Of a DNA stretch of 64,000 bases, positions 36,369 through 50,383 are shown piece by piece. The notes beneath the pieces are model-generated. The model had not been told where the DNA came from. It saw only the letters and a list, made by a program, of their open reading frames with translations, and searched no databases. The translations under genes were made by a program, and so were the position numbers. The DNA is from Chytridium lagenaria (Eukaryota > Chytridiomycota > Chytridiomycetes > Chytridiales > Chytridiaceae): contig JAHLKC010000002.1 in the NCBI GenBank assembly GCA_025449115.1, positions 62,001 through 126,000 of the forward strand, read 5' to 3'. Each line of letters starts with the position of its first letter. The stretch's first letter is position 1.

Positions 36369-37049
36369 CGAGGAAGTGGAGGGGCGCAGAGTGGTAGTAT
36401 GTGATATAGAGTATTTATTTTCTTATACACCCCTTTTTTCTTTTTTCTGTTTTGCTTCTTGTTGTTCCTGTGATTTTAAGCCGTCATTTCCTCCCTTTAT
36501 TTGTGAGGTTCAATACTTGTATTGGAGGCCGTGGTTTTGTTTATGAGTTTTTGATATCAGCTTGTTTTTTCTGTACGTATGTTTTTAAATTTAAGTTGGT
36601 CCGTGTTTGAGCGGTTTTCGTGCTTTTTTTAAGTGTCCCTTGTTTTGGTTATGGTTTAATCTTTCCTCGACTACGCCTCCAATTTCTTCATATCTGCGAA
36701 AGCAATCCGTAATTATTTTCACATTCTGTTTTTTGGTTGACGTTATGAGATCAGGCAGGTTTACCACCTTCTCAAGGTTTTTTGTTTATCTCCCACCTTG
36801 CCAAAGTTATGACCAAACGCCATTACCCCTCCCCTTTGTTGTTGTTGTTTTCATAGCCCTCCTGCTTTAAGCCAAGCTGTAGAAGTTCCAAGTCTTTGTC
36901 TAAAAATACCGATGTATTTCTGTAGATTTCCAAGGTCCCGTTGGGCTCTTTTTGTTTTGATAAGTTGGGTAACTGTTTTTTTTCTGGTGAAGAATGTTTT
37001 TGTTCGAGTGAAACTCTGAAAAGTTGTATAACTCTTTCTGCATGGTGAA
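36369..37049. other. Intergenic region, T-rich
   Basis: About 680 bp between the RhoGEF stop and the AFG2 start on the same strand. Pyrimidine-rich on the plus strand with many T-runs, consistent with a 3' UTR and a promoter. No open frame with coding character. Confidence 0.5.
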
Positions 37050-40468
<3,419 letters not shown>

Positions 40469-40968
40469 TGATATTTTTTATATGAAACTGTGCCAAAAGG
40501 GCGAGGTTTTTTTTTTTCCCTAAATATATTGCACAACGCCAAGGGTTATCAGTTTTCGAAATCTGCTCACTTCCGTTCTTCTCCGATTCATACATAAACA
40601 TACACCTGCTATACACATATCAAACATACAAAAGAGAGAATAGCGACGGCATTCTCGCTTCCAGAGCATTTGTTCAAAAAGTGTGAAAGATACTTTTGGC
40701 AGTTGGAAAACAGGGATTTACATCTGGCTTCTTGGATCAGCATCAGCTTGGGACTTACTGCATTCAGCTGCTTTCGTTTGCTGCTGTTGTCCACTTCCTC
40801 TTCTCTTCTCTTCAACTACACTGCACACATTCTATTCTCTTCGTCCTTTTTTTTAAAAGAGGGCGTTGACAGCTCACCAAGACTCTGGAACCGTCACATC
40901 AACGAAGGGAGGCTCCGGGTGGAGGTCGTTTTATAGTGACACCTGGCACTTGGGTAAACGAGCACAAG
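40469..40968. other. Intergenic region between AFG2 and the Pro/Ser-rich gene
   Basis: 500 bp on the same strand, with T-runs near 40508 and 40850. It should hold the AFG2 3' UTR and the next promoter. An alternative frame running through 40866-41144 could extend the next gene upstream, but has no support beyond being open. Confidence 0.4.
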
Positions 40969-42656
40969 ATGCACCACCATCACCATCACCATCACCACCT
41001 ATGGCATTGGGGAAATACAGCGCAGTCCTTTCCGCTTCCTGCATCGACGCTTGCTATCGCCTGGGAGGGCAGGGTCTCTCTGTCATCTCATCGGTGGCAA
41101 AGAAGGGCATCGGCTGCTACTGCTTCAACGACTTCTCGGAATAGCCTGATGGGCAATACAGAATTGAAAACCACCAACAACTCGAATCACAGCCCACCTC
41201 CTTCGCCCTGTCCTTCACCCACTTCTGTTCGGAAGCGGAGGAGCGGGATTCTGCCTCTCAACACCAACGTCTCAGCCGCCACTTCGTCTCCCTCCTCTCT
41301 TTCCGCTCCAGCCATGCTCTCAAAGCCACCGCTTCCCTCTGAAACGATCGTTAAGAGTGCACCACTGGCGCCGCCGTCGTCTGCTGTTGGCCTCTCATCA
41401 GTTAAGGAAGATTTGGCAGGCTTCAGCGGGTCGACAACGGCCGTGGGAACGGCAAGTGTTGCATTGAAGAGCCCATGTAGTACGGTTGGGAGCATGGCTG
41501 AGCTCAGTAATGCAGATAATGCTACTTTACTGGGGGAGATTGCTAGGCTGAAGAAATTGGTTGATAGAACAGTGAGGAGAGCAGAGGACGCCGAGATTCG
41601 GATCAATATACTTGAAGGAGAACGTCAGGGGTTGGACAAGGATCTCAAACGTGAAAAGAGAAGAAGCGAAGGTACAAATTAAAAGACTCATTAAGTCTTT
41701 CTTATAAGTGCTGACACAACATAATGTTTTCATTTATAGAACTTCTGGCTCTTTGTACTGAGCAAGCGATTTTGCTGGGAAGACCAAAGCCTTGGGGATC
41801 TTTCCGCTCTGTTGTAAACGTACCAACGTCATCATTCTTCAACTCTGTGGCGTCCCGGCCAATGCACACTCTCGCAAGTCACCCAACAACCTCCCGACAT
41901 ATTCAAATGCGCCCCGCTTCCGCTGAACCATCCCAGACAGCCGCCACACCCGATGCTACTGTTGAATCAAAATCTGTCCGAAGAATGGCAAGCACACCCA
42001 TAATTAGCGTCGCTCCGGTTCTTCGAGACAGCCCTGCCATAACGCTAACTCCTTTTTTACTCTCGACCCGCATTGGTTCATGGGCGTTTGACCAAGCCAA
42101 AATCGCCTCCAGTGGTTCCTGGCTCCCAGCCAATCTCTCCTCTCCGCCCTCCCCGCCTTCACCCTCATCACGTCGTGATGCTTCATATGGAGATGGCGAA
42201 ATTTCCCCTCCCTCTCTCCTCCGCTCCCGTTCTTTTTCCAACGCCGGCGCTTACGCCAAACCACCTTTTCCCGCCTCACCTTTGAGAAGTAGGGCGTCTG
42301 ATGCCAATATTATGCTCTCCTCAACTCAAACCGCTTCTCCGCCTCGCAGCCCTGGAGCCACTCTCCGTCGCGTCAAGTCTGTTGATCCATCCCTTCACCC
42401 GCTTCGTCAGACTCCAGACCCTTTCTCCCTTCCGCCTCACCCCGAGGAACCTGTCAGTACCTTGCTTGAGAATAAGGGAGGAAGCGCTGGCAATGCTAGT
42501 TTTGCCGGATCTACCCCGTTATCGCCACCAGATTTGCTGAGGTCAGCGTCGTCACCGGTGGCAGGTAATAGGTCTGGATTGCTGGATGGCATCGCGCTTT
42601 CTCCTTCAATTGCAAGCTTTATTAAGCCTCCGAGGGGTTATGGAAGTAAAAATTGA
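40969..42656 (+). CDS. Pro/Ser-rich protein with short coiled coil, unknown function
   Basis: Two exons (40969-41671 and 41740-42656; intron 68 nt) join in frame to 539 residues without any break. It opens with a run of nine His just after the start Met, then Ser/Thr/Pro-rich sequence. Around the splice site is a likely coiled coil (ADNATLLGEIARLKKLVD, ILEGERQGLDKDLKREKRR). The second exon is again Ser/Pro-rich with many SP motifs (SPPRSPGATLRRVKSVDPS), plausible phosphorylation sites. This pattern fits a cytoskeletal or signalling scaffold, but no family is recognised. The ATG at 40969 is the first in frame. Confidence 0.65.
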
Positions 42657-43038
42657 AACGCTTCGCATTGTATGCTGTTGGTACAAGATTTGGTGGCTCT
42701 ATTACTCCTTCGACCTTCTATACCTTGTTGTCTTGACTTTGAATTTTTCCAATGTTTTTTTTTGACCGACACACCTGTTTCATATATCCTACATGCTTTT
42801 ACCCCTTTCATTTACTATTGATAATGTTTTCACCTGCGTTCACTTTTATTCCATATTTTCTTACACTTTATGCATCGTTCTTCGTTCTTCAATACTCTTA
42901 GCTGGCCACTGCGGCGCGTACCCTGTTCAGTAGCGTTAAAGCGACAGCTAGATGCAGCTAGCCTCAGCCGATAAATATATATATACCTTTTTCTTGTTTC
43001 CAAAATCTATATCGCAAGACCAAAAACGAAAATTCACC
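42657..43038. other. Intergenic region upstream of pterin dehydratase
   Basis: 382 bp holding the previous gene's 3' UTR and the pterin dehydratase promoter. A TATA-like stretch (ATAAATATATATATA, about 42971-42985) lies roughly 55 bp before the ATG. Confidence 0.45.
42971..42985 (+). promoter_or_regulatory. TATA-like element upstream of pterin dehydratase
   Basis: ATAAATATATATATA lies about 54-68 bp before the ATG at 43039, a usual distance for a TATA box in a gene with a short leader. Sequence match only. Confidence 0.35.
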
Positions 43039-43447
43039 ATGCACCCTTACCTCCCACGTCTCGTCAACCGCTCCACTGCAACTCTCGCCAACATCCATCC
43101 TGCCATTACTGTTATGTCAACCCGTCTTCGGTCTATCACAACTCTCACCCCGTCCGAACGTTCCCAGCATCTCCCGGATCTCACTAGCCGCGGGCTGGTC
43201 GATGACTCCTAACAGAGATGCCATCACCAAGACATTTCGGTTTCCCCAAACCGGCTTCTCTGGGGCATTCGGATTCATGACAAGGGTAGCGATAGCCGCT
43301 GAGAAGATGGACCATCACCCTGAATGGTTCAATGTGTATGATAGAGTTGAGGTGACACTTTCGACGCATGACGCTGGGGGCTTGAGTGTGAGGGATGTTA
43401 AATTGGCGAAGGATATGGATGGGTTCTTCGATGTGGAAAAGGCATGA
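43039..43447 (+). CDS. Pterin-4a-carbinolamine dehydratase (one frameshift)
   Basis: The C-terminal part has the complete family signature: [39 protein letters not shown] and DVKLAKDMD, with the catalytic His pair, the Trp and the later His. The enzyme dehydrates 4a-hydroxytetrahydropterin and recycles pterin cofactor. The N-terminus ([20 protein letters not shown]) is basic and Ser/Thr-rich, which could be a mitochondrial presequence, although an internal Met also exists. The frame breaks at GGG 43192-43194: with GG the expected [12 protein letters not shown] follows, as in the family. Small and intronless otherwise. Confidence 0.88.
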
Positions 43448-43602
43448 CGTTCTTTTTAGTTCATTAAAAGCCATTTCTGAAAAGATACCATGTGGTTAGT
43501 TTATGACATGTACCTCCTCATTAAATCGGAGCGTTATAACAGTTTATTTTAAATACATGCGGCTACGCGTATCAGCTACTTTAAAACCCCAAAAAGCAAT
43601 CA

Positions 43603-46157
43603 TTACGCCTTTTCATCTAACAGAAAAGCCTCAGGCCAATTTTCCTCCAAGAACCCCATCACCTCCTCAACCTTCTCCCTCACCACCCCACCTATCTTCA
43701 AATAAGCCTCAAGCTCTCTCACAATGACCGGAGTCATTCCAATTCCCGCATTTACCATATCCACCACCGCCCTATTTAACTCCTCCACCATCCCATATTT
43801 AGCCATTATGCAGGCAAGCACAAGACGCCCTTCAGCGTCAAGTGGCAGGTTCTCACTCTCTACAAGGTGCAGGACAGCACGTGAAGTCTGAAGTTTTCCC
43901 CAATCGCGCACACATTCAAGAAGAGCGGTGACAGTGGGAGGGTGTGGGCCGATGAAGTCGAACCAGGCCGACGGCGACTCTCTAAAGTTGTCCAAACCTT
44001 CACAGCTGCGACCAAATCACCATTCCGATGGTGAGCTTTAATGACAGCCCTAAACGTCTCCTCCTTCAATGTAACTCGTGCGGCCACCAGTTTCTCTATA
44101 AATCTCAATCCCAACTCTTCGTTTTGTTGCCGCCTCCTCCACATTCCTCAAATCCAGTCCACTCTCTGCAATCTCTCTTAACGTTGCAGGCATAGGTCTT
44201 CTCGGACCGATATCCGAGATCCCACCCTTCGAGTCGAGCGCATTGGAGGACGATAAGAGCGTCATGATAAGAGATTCAAATTGAGCAGCGTGAGCTCGAA
44301 TGACGGGGACGACAGATTGCTTTTTAGAGGTGGGCGGACTGTCTCATTAGAACAATTGTTTCACCCGCTCCAACATAATTTCTCGAACGGACGTGAGCAT
44401 CGACGAGACCAATGAAGGATTTTGAGTCTGGTTCAAACTTTTTGCCTAGCATCTCTTTGAGAAGCGCATGGGCCTTTTCGATATGGGAGCAACGGAGGTA
44501 GGCTTCGAGGACGATGGTGTATGAATAAACGTCAGGATTTGGTGGTGCGACGGCTTCTTGTTCTTCAAACGTGTTGTTGTAGTTTGTACGCCTATTTCTA
44601 GGTTTCATGTCAACCACCTTCGACGCTCTCCCTCCACTGCTCCCAGTACCTCGACATGAGCTCTACATCGAAATCATCTGGCAAGACCTTTCAAAAGGAG
44701 GTTGTAGATGACGGTGTTAGGCATGATTCCATCCACTCTGAGTTGTTCAAATATACGGACAGCGTCCGGACACCATCCCGCGCATCCAAATACCCGGAAA
44801 TAACCGCTCGGTAGATGGAAAGCGGAACGGTTGCACGTCCACTCTTCATAAACACCAAGGCCTCCTCCGCCTTTGTAGGGAGCCCCATGTCGCAAAAACC
44901 CGCAATAAGGTTTTGAAAGGCGGTGATATCAGGCTTACATCCACTTTCAATCATCTCCTCGAATTTCATGACAGCAGATCGGGTATCTTTGGCTTTAAAA
45001 TATGCATGAATGATGGCGGGTGTAGAGGTATACATCCATTTCCAAGCCTTGTTGAGTGGCTTCCTCAAGAACAGGTTCCATCTTGGATGAGCGGCCGGTA
45101 TCCGCAAGGCGCGGTGACGAATGACGTGAGGACTTTAGCGTTAGCCGGAATCCCCTTTTGGAGCATCTCGTTGTAACAGGCTTCGGCAGCATCAATGTCT
45201 CCGAGATTAGCGTGGGTGCGGATGAGAATGTCGTAAGTGTATTGATCGGGAGGTAATCCTGATGCATTTAGTTTTTCCATGTAGTCTAAGACGACTTTTT
45301 TCTTTCTGGCGTTCATTCCGGCTGCCATGACAGAGTTGAAGGTCGCGGTATCCTGAGTAATGCCCTCATCTACCATCTTATTAAAGAAGACAATAGCACC
45401 TTCCACATTCCTTTCATAAGCGTATAGCGCGAGGAATTGGTTGTAATTTTTAGGTCAGGTTTCAAACCAGCATCAATGGCCTCTGTGAGGTTCTTGCGAG
45501 CAGATGGGAAATCTCGCAATTTCACATTCGCCTCAATAAGGAGGTTGTAGTGAGACATGTCCAACTTTATGCCCATCTGTTTAGCGTAGCTCACTGTGGT
45601 ATCCATCAATGCTATCTTCGGAGGTTGATGCTTAACTAACAGAGCCATGACCTGCGCGACCTGAGACGCCGTCAACCTCCCCTTCTCGTCAGAAAAACAT
45701 ATATCCTTGAACTTTAGCCATGCAGCCACCCGATCCTTCTCTATCAGAGCTCGTTCAAATCCTGGAAAATCCGGGGCCGAATTTCGCCATCGCGCTTCAA
45801 CGTCCCGACTTCTCTTGAAGAGGCGTGGGGCTGGTACATGGGGTCTTTGATGTACCCTCCTCGTACTTTGTTGAGCTTCGATTTTGCCTCAGGATTCAAA
45901 AAGGCACGAGGACGCCCACCACCAGGCTTCGACCTTTTATCGTATTCGTTGTAATCTCTGGGTTGACGAGGTTTCGGTTGAGTACGAGCATCGCTTATAG
46001 GCAAGTCGATGCCTTCGGGTGCTTTGTATGTCCAATCGTCGGCTTCATCATTTCCTGATGTAAAGCATCTACTACGTAAACATGAAGGCCGCTGAGCTTT
46101 CGATAGAATCCTATGGAATGCCTTGCAACGAGTGCCTGAGGATCCGGCAAAGGCCAT
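43603..46157 (-). CDS. Mitochondrial PPR-repeat protein (many frameshifts)
   Basis: Pentatricopeptide repeats run through the span: YNLLIEANVKLRDFPSARK, TFNSVMAAGMNARKKKVV, YTYDILIRTHANLGDIDAAE, FQNLIAGFCDMGLPTKAEE, VIYNLLLKGLAR, YSYTIVLEAYLRCSHIEKA and FIGLVDAHVRSRNYVGAGE. The N-terminus from 46157 (MAFAGSSGTRCKAFHRILSK) looks like a mitochondrial presequence. PPR proteins bind organelle RNA and act in its processing, stability or translation. The coding frame changes about eight times. Two changes map to homopolymers: plus-strand G4 at 45773-45776 (one C missing on the coding strand gives RPPDFPGFERALIEK) and T5 at 45447-45451 (one A missing gives DLKNYNQFLALY). Repeats stay well conserved on both sides of every break, which favours consensus error over decay. 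Confidence 0.8.
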
Positions 46158-46390
46158 TTTGAGGTGACTTTGAAAAACGAAAATGGTTCATAATCGACTT
46201 ATTAGTATTAATAATATTTGAAAAAAACAATTGTCACGAAGCGGAGTTGTCAAGAACCAGCGACACTGAAACAACAAACACCAACTGCTGCATCAGTAAC
46301 GAGAATATATACTCATTGATACTGAGCTCCTGGGGTGTAGAGGCTTTGAGGTGAAGGAGTACGGAAATAATTAGAGCAGACATTGGCTGA
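46158..46390. promoter_or_regulatory. Divergent promoter region between the PPR and IFT52 genes
   Basis: Only 233 bp separate the two opposing start codons, so this must contain both promoters. It is AT-rich near 46200-46230; no defined element is recognised. Confidence 0.5.
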
Positions 46391-48450
46391 ATGGACAGGA
46401 TGCTATCTTCACAAGGCCCTCCATCAGGCAACGGCAACAACTCACAAAAGCCCTCATCAAGAGCAGCACCAACACGAACTCTTTCTGGAGGAACTGCTGC
46501 AGCTGCAGTAAGCGGCTCAAAGACTACACTTTCAAGCGGCCCACCTTCTGCTGGGACAGTGGCTGGCGTGGCTCTCGCTGCTGGACCTCTTTCTGCGTCG
46601 GCAAGGCCCGGGCTACCCATGAAAAGTGGATCACTTACTGCATCTGCTACTAGTATTCGTGATGGAAATACCCGGTCTCAAGATACTCTTGCGTCCAACC
46701 AAATCCTTTCTCTAAATCCTACACAACCTACAACAACCGCCATTCCAACAGTGCTTTTTAATATTTCGAAGAAGGAGAGCTTGACACCAAGTAATGGGCT
46801 GAAGGGATTGCAGAGAAGGTTAAGGAATGGCTTTAAGATTGGATTGTAAGCTTACAATAATTGTAAAACGCCTTATTTCTCTCTTTAATTCGCATGATTA
46901 TCCAGGTACAAAGAGGAGATGAGTATGGCTAAAGTTCAGGATGTCTCGTTGATGATTTTCGGTGCACCGAAGGAGAAATTCTCTATGTCAGAGGTAACGA
47001 CACCGAAACCTAATTACTTTTTTTTTACTAATACTGCATGTCAGTTTGGTGTTCTTAAACAATACCTTGAAAACGGAGGTTCTATCCTTTACCTTGCAGG
47101 CGAGGGTGGAGAGGCTTCTTATAACACCAACTTTAATTACCTTTTGGAGGAGTATGGTATCATGGTAAATTCTGGTGAGGACTATTTATAATGTACATTT
47201 TGTAAAATAACATACCCCAGATTCCGTTGCTCGGACTGTATACCATAAATATTTCCACCCTAAAGAGGTTTACGTTTCAAACGGTGTTCTCAACCGGGAA
47301 ATAAATAGAGCAGCAGGGAAGAAGGCGATAGCGGGCACAGCTCTCCCTTTTTCGGAATATAGCTCCGACAGAAAACATAGCACAAGGTTTACTTAAAAGT
47401 TCTAAGAGTTGAAAGCTAATTCAGATTTTCAGCGGGCTTACGTTCATCTATCCATTTGGAGCGACGTTGAATGTTCAGAAGCCAGCTATTGCGATTCTTT
47501 CTTCCGGAACGGTATCCTACCCTCTCAACAGACCGATCGGTGCAGTTTATGTTAATAATGTACATTTTTTCCACCATTTTGTGAACTTACATGTTGATAG
47601 AATTCAAAAGGAAAGCTGATTGTTATTGGGTCTGGGCAAATGTTTTCAGATGCGTATATCGACAAAGAAGAAAATGGAAAGCTCTTTGATGTTTTAATAC
47701 AGCTCTGTACTTCAGGTACGATAGGCTTTAAGGGATTTTGGGAGAATCTAACGTCCTTGTAGACAAGGTGGTTCTAAACAGTATTGATGCGAATGAGCCC
47801 GATATCTCCGATTACCATTACCTCCCAGATACAGCGAAACTGTCTGAAAGTCTAAGATCCAGTCTTCAGGTAAGATTTTTACATTTGTCTTCCATATTAA
47901 ATCGCCCTATACCAGGAAAGCGATGACCTCCCAAAAGACTTTACGACTCTATTCGATCACAATCTCTTCAGGTTCGATAATAACCTCATTCCACAAGCCT
48001 TAAAAGTCTACGAGGTAATAATGATCGTTACCGTCTTGGCCTAACTCGTAAACAGGATATGAAGTTGAAGCACGAACCGTTATCTCTCATTCAACCACAA
48101 TTCGAGACTCCCCTTCCCCCACTTCAACCTGCCGTCTTTCCCCCCTGCCTCCGCGAACCCCCACCACCAGCGTTAGATCTATTTGATCTTGACGAACATT
48201 TCGCTTCCGAACGCGTGCGGTTAGCTCAGCTCACCAACAAATGTGCGTTACCCCACTTTCAGTGTGCCACAATTCCATTTCTAATCCATGTGTTCTAGGT
48301 AACGACGAGGATCTTGAGTACTACATCAGAGAGTGTGGTGATATTCTTGGCGTGACGGAGCAATTACCCCGTGAGGAGAGAGAAGCTAGACACGTTCTCG
48401 ATTTTGTGTTTAGAAGCATCGTTGACTGGAGGAAGCTTGAGCAGAAATGA
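46391..48450 (+). CDS. IFT52: Intraflagellar transport protein 52
   Basis: Core motifs of IFT52 are clear: VLFNISKKESLTPSNGLKGL, DVSLMIFGAPKEKFSMSEF, YLENGGSILYLAGEGGE, ARTVYHKYFHPKEVYVSNGV, LTFIYPFGATLNVQKPA, VIGSGQMFSDAYIDKEENGK and the C-terminal LPRELREAR-like helix ending DWRKLEQK. The protein belongs to the IFT-B1 core that carries cargo along flagellar microtubules. It is interrupted by several short introns; the one before DKVVLNSIDANEPD joins cleanly. About 120 residues of Ser/Thr/Ala/Gly-rich, probably disordered sequence precede the conserved start, which most orthologues lack. Its presence shows that the organism builds a flagellum, as zoosporic fungi do. Confidence 0.95.
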
Positions 48451-48972
48451 GGGTTTGGGGGGTGCACGCCAGATGTCTAATTGGTACACGGGGAAAAATG
48501 TTGGAGAACGTTTTGATCTTTTAATTAAGAGGAATTTTCTTGGTAATGTTACGTCCAATGACAGATTCTTTGTTTCAAGGTGCCTTTTCTCGCTCGGTAT
48601 GCAGCTCAGGTGTAGTCATAAAACATCCATGTCCCAAATTCCTCAACTTGCCTCTTGTCTCACCATCCCCGGAACCTTGGCGTGAGCCCCGCAAGGCCAA
48701 CCCCATACAGCGAGAAACTGCTAAATAAGGCAACGCGATTGTCCCTCGCTGACATTTCCATGACGAAGAGATCTCATAATGGCTGGTAGGCTTCCCCGCA
48801 CGTGTGGGGAAACTCCGATCCATTGGCATATCCAACGCGTCGACTAGTCTAGGCAGGTTTCTCAGTCGGCGGGGAATCAACGTAGATAAGACTTAATTGA
48901 TCCCGCACATAAAAAGGATGGACTCCATTTCGTCTTTCCCTTCCACATATTCTGACCTCATCAAAACCGACC
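48451..48972. other. Intergenic region upstream of RNase T2
   Basis: About 520 bp with no convincing gene. A short minus frame (48575-48880) has no coding character. A TATA-like ATAAAAAG lies at 48909-48916. Confidence 0.45.
48909..48916 (+). promoter_or_regulatory. TATA-like element upstream of RNase T2
   Basis: ATAAAAAG lies 57 bp before the ATG at 48973, a spacing similar to that of the TATA-like element before the pterin dehydratase gene. Sequence match only. Confidence 0.35.
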
Positions 48973-50007
48973 ATGCAGCCTTTTGCCCCCCTTCTCGCCA
49001 TTCTGGCTGTCATGACGTTCGTCGTAGCTCATCCCCATGAATTGCTCGAACCCCGTCAGGCCACTTGCTCAGCCAACACTCTTTCCTGCTCCAGCACCAA
49101 CTCCTGCTGCGTTCCCACCAACGGCAAGATGGTCCTCGCTATTCAGTGGATTAAGGGGTACTGTGCGACTAGTTCTTGCAGTATCTCCAGGGGACGCTTC
49201 CAGCTACCGCGTGGACTATCCACGGACTTTGGTAATACTGCTTAATTGACGTCGACTTCTGCTGCTAAATACTGCTTAATTGACGTCGACTTCTGCTGCT
49301 AACTATTGCTGTAGGCCAAACACCTGCACTAGCGCTATCAAAACCAGCTGTGATAGTTCGCGTGCTTACTCGAACGTCGAAACGCTTATCTCAAGTAAAT
49401 ATTGACCTACATATATATCACTAGACATTGTATTAAACATAAACTTGGCAACAGGCTCGTCCATTTACGCAAGCATGAAAAAGTACTGGGTTTCTTACAC
49501 CCGGCAACAGTAAGGAAACTTCTCTATTTTTGCTTCCTTGCGACCCACTAACCATTTCCGAACGAACCGCTATGACCTGTTACAGATAACGCTGTAAGTC
49601 ACCTTAGAATATTTCCTCCGGTTTGTATCAAATGTTAACCTTTCCCATCTCAGTTCTGGGCCCACGAATGGGAAGCGCATGGCACCTGCTACTCCCCAGC
49701 CGCAACAACATGTGTTGGCAGCAAGCCCGCCGACCTCGTTAAATTCTTCACGGACACCCTCAACCTCCGTTCTAAGTTCGAGTATACGCCGCTCTGAAGA
49801 CTGCCGGTATCGTTCCTGGAAACACCTACACATCAACCGCATTTAAGAACGCTATCAAGGCTGCTTTTGGTTCGACTATGACTGTGGGCTTGCAGTGCAC
49901 TGGTGGAAATATCTACGAAATCAGGCTTGGACTTTTGGGAGTTGGAGGAGGACTGCGCAGCCGTCGGCTGTTTCGTCCATTACGTCGACGTGCGGAACGA
50001 GCTTTAA
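48973..50007 (+). CDS. Secreted ribonuclease T2 (frameshifts)
   Basis: Starts with a signal peptide (LLAILAVMTFVVAHPHE). TNSCCVPTNGKMVLAIQW is the typical T2 N-terminal block. Both active-site motifs are present: WTIHGLWPNTC (CAS I, spliced across the intron from 49233 to 49313) and WAHEWEAHGTC (CAS II). The chain continues with SKPADLVKFFTDTLNLR and NTYTSTAFKNAIKAAFG. T2 enzymes cut RNA outside the cell or in vacuoles, giving cyclic phosphates. The frame breaks at G4 49190-49193 (G5 gives RGTLPATAW) and near 49795. The exact C-terminus is uncertain; TAA at 50005-50007 follows a Cys-containing tail, while another frame runs to 50195. Confidence 0.88.
49234..49301. repeat. Perfect 34 bp tandem duplication inside an RNase T2 intron
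   Basis: Unit 49234-49267 is repeated exactly at 49268-49301. Each copy ends in CTGCTGCTA, so the probable branch site (TGCTAAC in the second copy, TGCTAAA in the first) is doubled. The intron is lengthened to about 81 nt, with donor GTAATA and acceptor TGTAG. Confidence 0.95.
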
Positions 50008-50383
50008 GTATGTTGCTTGAAAGCACGTTTAATTTTGGCCGGACTATTCCTTCGCTCTCTTTCCTTTCGGAAAAAGCCCTTTTTATGAAACAGAAGCAGG
50101 CTTCGTTTCTATATCATTCTTTCAGTCCTACTTCCCCTCTCTATTCATATTTTACCTCCTCCGAGACCTTCATGTTTCGAAGGACACATCTTTGACCTTC
50201 AAAAGGTTGTATTGATCCCTCATTCAGTTAAACAAAAAATCTTTTTCCACAACAAAGAATACCGCGGATATATTTTTTCTTACAGCGCAAATAAATGCCC
50301 TCTACTCTCAATCATCACTTGAATCCGTCAACTCCCCAATGTCTGTCAGATCTGAGTCCCTCCAAGAAGTTTATCAAAAGCCC

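Noticed and set aside
48575..48880. Minus frame of 101 codons before RNase T2
   Set aside because: No domain and no coding character; it overlaps the RNase T2 promoter region.
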